Below, piece by piece: positions 44,834 to 57,040 of a DNA stretch of 64,000 nucleotides. This stretch comes from Candidula unifasciata (Eukaryota > Mollusca > Gastropoda > Stylommatophora > Geomitridae): the NCBI GenBank assembly GCA_905116865.2, contig CAJHNH020003157.1:339423-403422 (forward strand), in the 5' to 3' direction. The first letter of the stretch is position 1, and each line of letters opens with the position of its first letter. Both the position numbers and the translations under genes were made by a program. Under the pieces are notes generated by a model. It had not been told where the DNA came from, ran no database searches, and was given only the letters and a program-made list of their open reading frames with translations.

Positions 44834-44846
44834 CATTTATGTACAT

Positions 44847-45059
44847 ATACATTCTTTTAGGATGAATTTTTTTGTTATTCGAAGCCCCACCCTGGCGTTT
44901 GCCAGGGGCCGCAATATAGGCAGGTCATAAATATGACCAATTGTCTGAACGCGGTTTCTGGGACCTTTTCACGGCGATCCTCACCCACATGGTGGCACTT
45001 TGTGTCATCGGGTGTTTATCGCTTGTGTGATGTCCTGGTGGGGTAGAAATTCAATCAGT
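44847..45059 (+). mobile_element. R5: SINE-like family R with 13-bp target duplication
   Basis: A plus-sense copy, 213 bp, lacking the first few bases of the terminal hairpin (starts ATACATTCTTTTAGGATGAA) and with a short, diverged AATCAGT tail. CATTTATGTACAT (44834-44846) and CATTTATGTGCAT (45060-45072) flank it, one mismatch. The inner hairpins are complete. Confidence 0.88.
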
Positions 45060-45072
45060 CATTTATGTGCAT

Positions 45073-45605
45073 GTGATCAGCTATTCCTTAATTTTAGCAC
45101 TTGGACTCAGCTCATCATCTTCTTTTTTCCTGTGTGTTAAAATTTCACTTACTGCTTCTTCTTCCTGTTCTTACTATGATCTTTCTCGCCAGCCAGGTCA
45201 GGGGAGGGACGAATACTGACTTTTCAGGCTAATATCAGACACACATTTTAACGGTGGGGAGGGAGCGGGGGGAAGGAACGGGAGAACGTTTTTTTTTTAA
45301 ATAATGTGAATATTGGCGTGGGCGAATATTGGAGTTCCACTCTACTTGATGCATACTATTTTTGACATCAATTCGCCAACCTTTGTCGCAGAATTCTACA
45401 TGAATCATTTGTCCATAGCGTGGTCTTGCATCAAGAACTGACTCAGAATTGTCAGCAACTATAGTTGGCTCACTGTAAAGAGGCCTACATTTAGGCAGAT
45501 AAGCTGTGATATTTTTCCTGAAACGATAAAGTATTTTGGAAGTCAGCAACAACTTTGCTTTGTATCATTCACATAAGTGTGATGCTTAATATTTGTTTCT
45601 GCCAG
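45073..45605. other. No confirmed gene; one unassigned minus-strand frame
   Basis: A minus-strand frame at 45552-45235 reads YRFRKNITAYLPKCRPLYSE and VEFCDKGWRIDVKNSMHQVEW. Its composition is protein-like but I recognise no domain and no splice borders, so it is not called as a gene. Confidence 0.4.
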
Positions 45606-45762
45606 ATTGTAGACTGCATGCGTTGTGGCCTTTACACCATTGCCACTCCTTTACTGGTGCTGACGCTGGTGGCATTCTGCAGGGACAAAAAAGCCACATT
45701 GAGCAGCAAGTTTGTGTTCTCATTCAATGCATTTGAGCTGGCGAGTACTGCCTGCAACTTGG
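45606..45762 (+). CDS. Candidate internal exon of a membrane protein
   Basis: TTTGTTTCTGCCAG is a good acceptor just before 45606, and TTGG|GTAACT a fair donor after 45762. The 157-nt exon is open in frame 0 and reads IVDCMRCGLYTIATPLLVLT, then LVAFCRDKKATLSSKFVFSF and NAFELASTACNLG. GLYTIATPLLVLTLVAFC has the length and hydrophobicity of one membrane helix, followed by a charged CRDKK loop. The peptide does not look like a transposon product. I cannot name the family. No neighbouring exon was found; LINE H begins about 400 bp downstream. Confidence 0.5.
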
Positions 45763-46129
45763 GTAACTATTGACACGCCGTTTACCGTGTGTACATAATA
45801 CATCTGCTGTTATTTCTGCAGCTACTACATTTTGTTGTATCAGTGTCCACTGTCGTCACCATCCAGTGTCACTATCACATTGCATACTGACTGTCATCAA
45901 AATGTCGGGTTCTGCGTAACTAGGTCAGCAAACAAATTCTATACCATCGGATTGTGGATGTGTGCGCATGCTTGTATTCAACCCCTTGCACAGTCATAAT
46001 TTAAACAGAAACTTTTAGCTCTAAGGACCTTTATCATTGTTGCATTTTACATTGTTATTCGTTTGGGCTATTCCAATTTTTTTTAAACCTGTTTAAACTG
46101 GGTCCTCTGAAAGTACTGGAGAGTTTTTG

Positions 46130-48470
<2,341 letters not shown>

Positions 48471-48479
48471 ACCACTCTA

Positions 48480-49912
48480 AAGAAAACTTTAAAGTTAGGA
48501 ACATGGAATGTTTAGGGCATGTATCAGGGAAAAGCTAGCATCGCTGGCAGAGAACTAGAAAGGAATAAAATAGATATACTAGGAATTTCTGAGCACAGAT
48601 GGACTGGTCAAGGCCATTTTGTGACTCAAGCAGGAGATACATTTGTTTATTCAGGAAAGGAAAAGAGTGGTTTGAGCGGGGTGGGTTTTCTAATGACAAG
48701 AAAAGTTTCTTCATCACTTCTTGGATATAATACTATCAGCGACTGAATTCTAACCGTAAGACTCAAGTCTAGGGGGAAAAAAACATTCCAATTATCAAAG
48801 TCTATGCCCCAACATCTGCATCAGAGGAAGATGAAATTCCAAACTTGTATGACAGTTTAGAAGACGTAGAAAGGCTAGGAAAAAAGAGATATTATGGAGG
48901 ATTTTAATGCAAAAATTTGTGGAGGTAGAATAGAGGAATAGGATATAGAGGCCCATTTTGTATAGGAGACAAAAACGAGAGTGAGGAGAGTGATCGAATT
49001 CTGTATAGAAAAGAATATGTGTATTACCAACACACTATTTAAACAACACCCAAGAAGGCTCTACACCAGGACATCACCGGATGGAAATAGCAGGAACCAA
49101 ACTGATTACATTTTAATACAACAAAAATGGAGGACATGTATAACATCTGCAAAGACCTTCCTGGAGCTGACTGTGACACTGATCACAAACTTCTTGTTGC
49201 AGATTTTAAAATAAAACTGAAAAAAAGTGTTGAAAGGGGCTAAGCCAATACGTTTTGATTTGAGTAATTTGCCAAATGATTACAGCATTGAGGTTGAAAA
49301 CAAAGTTGAGGCGCTAATGGCAGTGCAGGAGGATATGACACCTGATGAGTTGGCTGATGAAGCAAGGAACATTATCATCATCTCATAACATGATTCTTCC
49401 CCCCCCCCCCAACAACAACAAAAAACGTCACAAGAAACAGATTTACATTACAGAAAAAACTTTCAAGCTGATAGAAGAAAGAAGAAATTTAAAGTAGTTA
49501 GGGACAGCAAAAAATAGCCATGCATATAGGAACTACGCAAAAGAAATCAGAAAAGCTATAGATGAGATAAAATAAATACAGGAAATAGAATTGAACAACT
49601 CCAGATGCAAGGAAGAGACAGAGACATGTTTAGAGAAATTAAAACATTAAAAGGCGAATTCAGGCCTCCTTTTCATATAACAAGGGATAAAAACGGTAAC
49701 ACATTAACGGAAACCAAAGACATTAAAAAATTGAAAAGAATACTGTAGAGAAATATATGAAAATGTGACAAGTAATTAAAAAACGACTTGTGAAAGCTAT
49801 GAAAAAGAACCAGAGCCTTTACTGGAGGAGATACGATCAGCAATACACAGCCTGACGAAATGAAAGTCATCAGGTTGCCACCAAATACCAGAACTTATTC
49901 AAGCAGGAAGAG
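48480..49912 (+). mobile_element. LINE G: endonuclease part of a C-like element
   Basis: It reads KLGTWNV-stop-GMYQGKASIAG, IDILGISEHRWTGQGHF, VYSGKEKSGLSGVGF, VYAPTS-like, then VIEFCIEKNMCITNTLFKQH, PRRLYTRTSPDGNSRNQTDY and the linker PIRFDLSNLPNDYSIEVENK. It is related to C1 (IEFCIENELTIANTLYKQH) but a distinct family. There are stops and frameshifts throughout, including a poly-C run near 49393. Just after the RT entry motif (SAIHSL...SSGCHQIPELIQAG) it passes abruptly into A-type RT at about 49913. Confidence 0.82.
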
Positions 49913-50134
49913 AGGCCAGTGCAATGTTTAACGTGTATACGAGCAAGATTGTAAGCCTAGATGCACCAGGAGTTGAAAGGATAATGAGTTTTGCGGAAAA
50001 GGCGTCCGTTTAATGGTGTTTTCTGGACAACGGGATCGTTAGAGCTAATGTTCCAAGTCTCACTATAGAATGTAGAAACGTCAACAGAGAGAGCAAACTG
50101 AAGTATCTGGGAATTACATTTAACAGGAGCCTGT

Positions 50135-50532
50135 GTGAGGCCATCAGACCTGTCTTTGAAACACTTACCAGTGAGACCTTACTGTCAAAGTGTGCACATG
50201 GAGGGACACAAAATACAAATGAGAGTTTTCATAATTCCATTTGGCAAAGATGTCCAAAGACTGGTTTTGTTGGAAGGCCCAGACTAACTCTTGCAGTTTA
50301 TGATGCTACTGTGGTTTTTAATGATGGTGAGAGGGGTAGGATACCTATATTTGAGAATCTAGGGATGCCTAGTGGACTCTATACCAGACTTTGTTTCAGT
50401 GAGCTGGATCGAACAAGAATAAACTCAGCAGCTACAAAATTATCACCGAGTGTACGGCAAGCGCGGAGAATAGTGGCTGTCATGCATGAAAAAGACAAAG
50501 AGGATTTTTACCTTGCTGGTGCCCACGAGTAA
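50135..50532 (+). pseudogene. C-terminal part of a Mutator-like transposase
   Basis: An open frame of about 131 codons: AIRPVFETLTSETLLSKCAH, GGTQNTNESFHNSIWQRCPK, LTLAVYDATVVFNDG, LGMPSGLYTRLCFSELDRTR and a basic end RQARRIVAVMHEKDKEDFY. The CxHGxTQNxNESFNxxIWxRCPKT core is what I know from metazoan proteins annotated as Mutator-like transposase domain proteins. The catalytic acidic residues lie upstream and are lost. The frame is intact to its stop at 50532, so decay is recent or slow. Confidence 0.68.
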
Positions 50533-51203
50533 TCCAGGTTAATTTTACTTCATAGTTCACATCTTGGGACATCACACAAATTATATAAATAGCTTTTGTG
50601 CCCGATAGGATGGCTTGACTGACATTTTCAGTATGTTAAAACTTTAAAGGCCGTTTTCTCAAAATCATGTTTTCGCACATGTGCGTTACTGTTATCAGGA
50701 TAATTTCAAAACTATTGGGCCAAATTCAAAGAAATTTGGAGGACATGCTCTTTAATAGATGTTGTTTGAAACATGCCATTTTAAAGGGCCCAACACTTGA
50801 GGTCAGCATTTAACTTGAGTTATGATTTTTTGAAACTTTAGAAACATTTTGGACATCAATATAAGAAAACCTAACACAGATACAAAGATGACAGAGGTTC
50901 AGATTATAGCTCAACCATATCTGAGCAGCTACACAAACTTTCAGCTGCATACATTGAACAGTTTTTTAGCAGGACTGAAAACGCTACTCGAACAAATGTT
51001 CTCATCACTTATATATATACCTTCATCAAATAGAAATAAGTATGAAATAAACATACCTAACTTTATTTCTCTGTGATTTATTGTTTGTATGATAGATAAG
51101 GAAGGTCCTTGCAAAATTTCATAAAGATCTGACCATATTAAGATATATTAAACCATCAGGAAAAACTTGCATAATTTTTTATTTTCTAGCTTGTTCCCTC
51201 CCC
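50135..51203 (+). mobile_element. Mutator-like DNA transposon, 3' part
   Basis: It begins inside a transposase frame and ends in about 670 bp of A/T-rich non-coding DNA, finishing TTCCCTCCCC before TTAA. The left side is cut within the protein and no duplicate of TTAA stands there. The 5' half and left terminus are therefore missing. It interrupts the A3 reverse transcriptase between NRSL and FKDHVE-type sequence. Confidence 0.65.
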
Positions 51204-52119
51204 TTAAGGACCATGTGGAGAGTGTTGTGACAAGATGCTAAAAAGGACTTGGTGGACTTAAGACTATGGCTGCAATAAATATAGAGCAGAGAATGCTTTT
51301 CACACTATATCAGCACCTGATCTTGTCAGTGGTTGATTACGGCCTGGGACTGCTTACCGTCTCAAAGAGTCAGATGGACAAACTAGAGCGCATACAGAAC
51401 GAACCTATGCGGGTCATTCTGGGTTGCACAAGACACCCCAGTGGTGTGTTTGCGATACATCCTTGGTTTTCCGGCTGTTGCAGGTAGGCACAAGGTGCTG
51501 CAGGTGAAATTATATCTCAAGGTAGCTGCAGACACAGACCAATCTTTGCACGAAGCTCTGGGTGCAGTTAAAGGTCAACGGCTGATACAAGAGGGAAGTC
51601 ATGTCTGGTAGTCTGGTAGTCTTAGTTTCAGCTTCATAGCAAACGGGTTGCCCCATCTTTGCTCCGCTCCTGTGCCAGCGAAAAACACTCAGAATGTCTA
51701 TCACAGTCCCTTGTGGAAAGATTGACAGACTGCTGTCTCAGCATATCTAGCATACACTCGCATTAAAGCATATGGTAGCCATCCGAAGTGCTAACACAAA
51801 CAGTCCAACATTAGAAATGCAGTTCATCATTGATGATAGCAGAACTTGTCGTCAACAGATCAGCAGTTGTCCGCGTGATCAATTTTAATACGGGTCCCGC
51901 AAGCATTGAACGACAGGCATCGCACCACTTTCTGAATCTACAATTCACACAACGTTGGTCACAGTCGAAAAAAGACATTCCAAATGCAATCCGCAGCTCA
52001 CAGGGTCACGCCATGCATTCAACTCAGAAGCTGGGCGACGAAACTATATCCAGTCTACAAATGGAGCAAAAATGCATCGGCCACCGTCCGGCAGAAGCAA
52101 AAAATTTGCCTCTGTTCCG

Positions 52120-52170
52120 AACGGCGCCGCTGTCTAGCGTCCATTTTAACCGGAAGTCAAGAAAAGAAAC
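52120..52170 (+). promoter_or_regulatory. Captured eIF3k promoter-proximal sequence with ETS-type site
   Basis: ACCGGAAGT (about 52149-52157), a consensus ETS/GABPA site, lies 14-22 bases before the eIF3k ATG, in a GGCGCCGCTGTC-rich setting typical of housekeeping promoters. The same CCATTTT.ACCGGAAG block ends the F2 copy at about 28725. Function in either place is unknown. Confidence 0.55.
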
Positions 52171-52269
52171 ATGGCTGAGGCAATGCAAGCAACCGTGGCT
52201 TCTCTGTTAAAAGGAATAGATAGGTACAATCCAGAGAATTTGCCTACCTTGGAGAGATTTGTGGACATG
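52171..52269 (+). pseudogene. EIF3K: eIF3k first-exon fragment (translation initiation factor 3 subunit K)
   Basis: Thirty-three codons from an [15 protein letters not shown], then [21 protein letters not shown]. The [17 protein letters not shown] core matches the strongly conserved N-terminus of eIF3k, the small HAM/PCI-type subunit of the eIF3 complex that supports 40S recruitment in the cytoplasm. The human protein is about 218 residues, so this is some 15% of it. The sequence turns into LINE A3 directly after codon 33 (the next codon, CAA, belongs to the duplication but also fits the Gln expected in eIF3k). It is a captured fragment, not a working gene. Confidence 0.85.
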
Positions 52270-52925
52270 CAAGAGGGAAGTCATGGATGGCTCAGGCAAA
52301 AGTCACAATCAGACAGGTTTGCATCCTTGAAAACATAAGCGAGGATAGGAGTGGGTCAAAGTACCGCTTGAACAGTCAGACATGTGTAGGGTCATAATCA
52401 CGCTGAGCTGGGAATGCAGAGACTGGCCAGCAGGTGCCACGGAGGTGGACATTCAGCAAATAATTCAAGCATGCTAAGGAAGGTCAGGACAGGCATGCTT
52501 CGTGCAGAGTGGCATGCTTCACTGCGTAGGACACGGGTGAGGAGTATTGTCTGGATTTGTTCACCAGAGAACGCCGGTTTGTTGGTAAATGTACAAGCGG
52601 ACAGACTGGCTGGCCCTGCACAACTTGGTAGAATACTGATACGTGATACAGCAGACGTGATTAGTGCCTTGTGTGAGAACGTGTACAGTTCGGAGGAGCA
52701 GATGGATCACGACAGTCTGGTGAGATTTATGAAGAAAAAAAAAAGGGGGGGGGGGGGGGTTGACGAGAGTTCTGACAGATGCTATAGTCTCAGAGGAAAA
52801 ACAAGACGTATGTTCAATCAGAATGCTACTAGCACCATTAGTATCGGAACTCTTCGCTGGCTGCTGAAGATGGAAACGGAGCGCTTATGGGAATGCCCCA
52901 AGTGTTGTGAAGTCGGCTCTTCTTA

Positions 52926-53410
52926 ATTTAGCACAACTTCTCGACTTTCGATGTTGATTCTCATGTTATTTGATTTACATTCTTCATTCATAATTGTGAG
53001 AGGCTGTTGCAAATTCATGGCTGTATTTGCAATCAAGGCCTGGTCATCAGCAAAGAGTAATTCGTTGATGTCACTATTATTTTCGTTCCTGGGCCTGGCG
53101 TCCTTGCTAATACTGTCAGTGTAGGTGATAAACAGGAGTGGTGATGAGACACTTCCCTGTCTTATCAAGATGTCTTTGAATCGCTTAGATGTTTCTTGAT
53201 ATATTCTAACTACACTTCTACAATCGCTCTATAAGCTTTTGCAAACTTCAGTGAGGTCTTCACTTACTCCGTTTCGAGCCATTACTTTCCATAATTTGTG
53301 TCTCTCGACCCTATCGAAAACTTTTTCCTAGTCTACACATACTACAAATAAGTTCTGATCATATTCAATGTTCCATTCTATTAACTGTTCTTTTCTATTA
53401 ACTTCTTTTC
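52926..53410 (-). pseudogene. LINE L: reverse transcriptase fragment, minus strand
   Basis: Upstream on the minus strand is a broken VVCVD-stop-EKVFDRVERHKLWKVM (motif A). The frame 53168-52923 then has IRQGSVSSPLLFITYTDSIS (motif B), ELLFADDQALIANT (intact catalytic box) and NEECKSNNMRINIES. It resembles families of the K type. Both ends are abrupt: A3 on one side and unassigned DNA before the minisatellite on the other. Confidence 0.8.
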
Positions 53411-53490
53411 TATTAAGGTGACGACGTTTTAATTTAAAAGAAAAAGAGTAATAAAATAAAAGAGTAGGGTGGGGAGACAAAAGAGAAATA

Positions 53491-54789
53491 CATGGGCGGT
53501 TGCACTACGCGAAATGGGCAGTTGCAGGACGTGGCATGGCATTTGAACATCGTGGCACCGGCGGCTGGACGACGTGGCATGGGCAGCTGGACGACTTGGT
53601 ATGGGCTGCTGGACGACTTGGTATGGGCTTCTGGACGACGTGGCATGGGAGGCTGGACGACGTGGCATGGGCAGCTGGACAATTTGGTATGGGCTGCTAT
53701 ACGACGTGGCATGGGCAGCTGGACGACGTGGCATGGGCTGCTGGACGACTTGGCATGGGCTGCTGGGCGACTTGGCATGGGCTGCTAGACGACGAGGCAC
53801 GTGCAGATGGATGACTTGGAATAGGCTGCTAGAGGACGTGGCATGGGTGGCTGGATGACGTGGCATGGGCAGCTGGATGACGTGGCATTTACAGCTGGAC
53901 GACGTGGCATGGGCTGTTGGACGACTTGGCATGGGCTGCTAGACGACGAGGCATGGGCAGATGGATGACTTGGAATGGGCTGCCAGAAGACGTGGCATGG
54001 GTGGCTGGATGACGTGGCATGGGCAGCTGGACGACGTGGCATGGGCAGCTGGACGACGTGGCATGGGCGGTTAGACAACTTGATATGGGCTTCTATACGA
54101 CGTAGCATGGGCGGCTGGACGACGTGTCATGGGCTGCTAGACGACTTGGCATGGGCGGTTAGACAACTTGATATGGGCTTCTATACGACGTAGCATGGGC
54201 GGCTGGACGACGTGTCATGGGCTGCTAGACGACTTGGCATGGGCTTCTAGACGACGTGGCATGGGCTGCTGGACGACTTGGCATGGGCTGCTGGACGACT
54301 TGGCATGGGCTGCTAGACGACGAGGCACGGGCAGATGGATGACTTGGAATGGGCTGCTAGAGGACGTGGCATGGGTGGCTGGATGACGTGGCATGGGCAG
54401 CTGGATGACGTGGCATTTACAGCTGGACGACGTGCCATGGGCTGCTGGACGACTTGGCATGGGCTGCTAGACGACGAGGCATGGGTAGATGGATGACTTG
54501 GAATGGGCTGCTAGAGGACGTGGCATGGGTGGCTGGATGACGTGGCATGGGCAGCTGGACGACGTGGCATGGGCAGCTGGACGACGTGGCATGGGCGGTT
54601 AGACAACTTGATATGGGCTTCTATACGACGTAGCATGGGCGGCTGGACGACGTGTCATGGGCTGCTAGACGACTTGGCATGGGCTTCTAGACGACGTGGC
54701 ATGGGCTGCTGGACGACTTGGCATGGGCAGCTGGACGTCGTGGCATGGAGGTTCAACGACGTGACATGGAGGTTCGACGACGTGCCGTT
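53491..54789 (+). repeat. 22-bp minisatellite, about 59 units, with 528-bp higher-order repeat
   Basis: The unit CTGCTGGACGACGTGGCATG-GG recurs every 22 bp, with variants (ACTTGGTATGGG, GACAACTTGATATGGG, ACGTAGCATGGG, GATGACTTGGAATGGG). The variant order is itself repeated: blocks at 53803, 53957 and 54067 recur at 54331, 54485 and 54595, each exactly 528 bp (24 units) later. A local 88-bp (4-unit) duplication sits at 54067/54155. Units at both edges are degenerate. Because 22 is not a multiple of 3 and no unit contains a stop in any frame used, long frames (GRRGMGSWTTWHGLLDDLAW-type) appear on both strands. Confidence 0.96.
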
Positions 54790-55094
54790 GGTGAAAAAAA
54801 AAGATTGGCGTGATCCGAGATTCTTGAGATCGTCCGAAACGGGAGAACCATAACAGCTTACACTTTTGATTCTCACCAGCTATCATCTGCTATAATTAGT
54901 ACAATGTGGGATTTTTTTTTAATTCTTTTCAGTGTTGTTGTGTTTAAATGTCATTTCTTATGAATTTTGGAGTATTGATGAGAACTGTTATGGCATTCAC
55001 TTTGTTAATATTTGTAACTTCTACTTGGGTTTTTCCCCTGCGTTTTATCTCACGATAAAAAAAATGGGACCAATTTATTTTTCTTCCTTTTCTT
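54790..55094. other. No gene seen
   Basis: Unassigned A/T-rich DNA between the minisatellite and LINE fragment Q. The first 60 bp after the array (GAGATCGTCCGAAACGGGAG) show no further repeats. Confidence 0.45.
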
Positions 55095-55560
55095 TTGTTC
55101 GCTTGAAACAGATTATCTGTATCTGCTAATTTTTCTCTAGTAGGAACTTCACTGTATGTTGTAATTCAATCAGCGACCCGTAAAGTTTGACCTCAACCGG
55201 TGTTTCTCTTGGCCGACGGTTTTGCCTTGGTATGTTGTAATTGGGACAGTCTTGAAGGATGTGATCTGTTGTCTCAGGTGCTGATCCTTATGTACCCATA
55301 GCTGATTGGCCAATCCTAAATTTTACGTACATGTGGCTACGAAGTCAACTGTGTCCTGTTCTAAGGCGTAGAATAATGACTTGCTCTGGCCTGTCCATTA
55401 TATGGTAATTGTCTTTTGCCGGTTTTGGTTGCTTTCTGATTGATTTGATTATTCTCTTCATCTGTTGATAAGATACTGGTACGGCAGGTTGATTTTCATT
55501 TTCACCTTCATTAGCTAGTTTATCAGCTTTTTCATTTCCGGGAAATGAAACCAGTATATA
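55095..55560 (-). pseudogene. LINE Q: 3' end of an RNase H-bearing element
   Basis: The minus strand reads FPGNEKADKLANEGENENQP (the end of RNase H, GNExAD kept), QMKRIIKSIRKQPKPAKDNY, MDRPEQVIILRLRTGHS-stop-LRSHM, then GSAPETTDHILQDCPNYN, the remnant of a Cys-His zinc-knuckle, and ETPVEVKLYGSL. This end is typical of a Jockey/I-type LINE family different from A, B and E. Two in-frame stops are present, and nothing upstream of RNase H remains. Confidence 0.78.
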
Positions 55561-56071
55561 TCAAGAACTTGCATTCTTTGCTGTTTGCCACACTTTATTT
55601 CACGTCCACCGTTATCAGTTTTTGTCTTTATAATTCTACGTTTTATGATGCGTTTTTGTCACAAATCACTCCTGTCACGTGCCTGAAATAAGGATTTCTC
55701 CTTCAGAACCAACAGCACTCAGAAATAATTAGGTTGAGTCGTTTGGCTCGTATTGGTCTAAGGGATTCCCCGTGGCCAATGTACGCTCAACTTATTTCTG
55801 GAGTAGGGCAACTCAAGTATTGGCACTACAAAATATATCTGTATATGAATACAATATTCCTAGGCACACTTGGCTGGACACCCCCACTACTTACTAAAGA
55901 AAGCCCCAGGTTATGATAGTTCATTATCATAACCATGTTAACACATATAGTGAAGATTCATACACACACCACTGCTGAACACTTAAAAAGGTGAAATAGA
56001 GACACCTAAGTCAGCCATGAAAATGAATGCATGTAATCAATATAACATATACATATAATAGTGAAGTAGAT
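55561..56071. other. No gene seen
   Basis: Unassigned sequence; short frame 55734-55916 has no features. Confidence 0.45.
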
Positions 56072-57040
56072 GCCTCCTTTCCTCCGCTAGTCTACGGGAC
56101 ACCCTTGGGCAAGGTGGAGTACCCGTTTAGCCCCCCCAATCAGGGTTACGTGAAGCCATGGAAGCAGGTGGTGGATGGAGTGTAAGAGCAGCCGACAGGT
56201 ATTGTTGGTTATGGTCTGCACTCTGCGGCGATAGGCAGATGATCTCATCAGTAGAGACAATGGCTATGGCCACCGACTAGTATAGTCACTGCTCAGGAGG
56301 AAAGCAACGGCAAACTACCTTCTGCAAATTTTGCCAAGAATCCATAACAATCATAACCTATTTCTTAACATAGCAAAAACAAAGATAATGCATACAAACA
56401 AAACTGCCATGGAGAAGGAAATATATGTTAATGAGGAAAGATTGGAAGTGGTGGAAAATTTCGAATATCTTGGGTCACTGGTTACCAACAATGGTGACAC
56501 AATGAAAGAAATTAAATGGCGACTATCAATTGCTCTTCAAAGACTAAAACAACTGAATAAATTATGGAATTGTACAGATAGAATTACAAAGGTCAGATTT
56601 TTAAGAGCATGCATCTTTCCCATTGCAACATACGCCGTGAGACCTGGACACTTACTAAACAAGCGGAACAGCGCATAAATGCATTTGAATATAAATGTTA
56701 CAGACAGGTTCTAAGAATATCTTGGGTAAAGAAAAGAACAAATGCATCCATACTTCAAGAGCTGAATATTGAAGAGGGTTGGCTAGTAAAGACAATAAAA
56801 CAAAGAAAATTGAAATCTTTTGGTCACTTGAAAAGTCATGGAAGTCTAGAGAGAACAGTAATGGAGGGGTATATGCCTGGGAAGAGAGGAAGAGGAGGGC
56901 CAAGGAGAAGATGGGTGCAGGATGTGGCAGATGATCTCCAGATGGGTGTATCAGACGCAGGACATCTTGCTCAGGATAGGAAGGTTTTCCGGAGGGTTGT
57001 TATGGCAGCGAGGTTCTGCGAGGGACATGCTACTGAAATG
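56072..57040 (+). mobile_element. C2: internally deleted copy of LINE C
   Basis: It starts GCCTCCTTTCCTCCGCTAG and follows the C1 leader to the codons for LLQILPRIHNNH. It then jumps directly to NLFLNIAKTKIMHTNKTAME in the 3' third of the RT and continues to the VMAARFCEGHATE end. The junction is at 56349-56354, AATCAT. In C1 that hexamer occurs at both ends of the missing 2356 bp (6708-6713 and 9064-9069). So C2 lacks the endonuclease and the catalytic RT. One frameshift lies near 56635. At 969 bp it has both C ends, like a LINE-derived non-autonomous element. Confidence 0.9.

Larger units (their letters stand above)
51604..52269 (-). mobile_element. F1: 666-bp retroposed insert carrying eIF3k promoter and first codons
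   Basis: The insert is flanked by a perfect 16-bp duplication, CAAGAGGGAAGTCATG (51588-51603 and 52270-52285), within LINE A3. Its left end is TCTGGTAGTCTGGTAGTC, which on the minus strand is a simple-repeat 3' tail. Sense for mobilisation is therefore minus, while the eIF3k piece at the right end reads on the plus strand. A shorter relative, F2, lies at 28451-28725. A minus frame near the tail reads FRWHRSGAKMGQPVCYEAET and may be translated from the retroposon or be chance. Confidence 0.82.
49913..52925 (+). mobile_element. LINE A3: A-type 3' half carrying two insertions
   Basis: A-type sequence starts at AMFNVYTSKIVSLDAPGV (RT after motif B). It continues at 51204-51603 (KSQMDKLERIQNEPMRVILGC) and 52270-52925 (RNase H remnants, then the common 3' end with CTGCTGAAGATGGAAACGG). 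The gaps are filled by a Mutator-like transposase fragment and by the eIF3k-containing insert. A poly-G run lies near 52745. All frames are broken. It ends at 52925, where a minus-strand RT fragment begins. Confidence 0.82.

Noticed and set aside
50311..50532. ATG at 50311 as the start of a small independent protein
   Set aside because: The same frame is open for about 58 codons upstream with clear transposase similarity, so this Met is internal.
53429..54886. Overlapping 70-170 codon frames in the 22-bp minisatellite as a repetitive protein gene
   Set aside because: Frames overlap on both strands and in all phases, none has splice or start context, and they end with the array.
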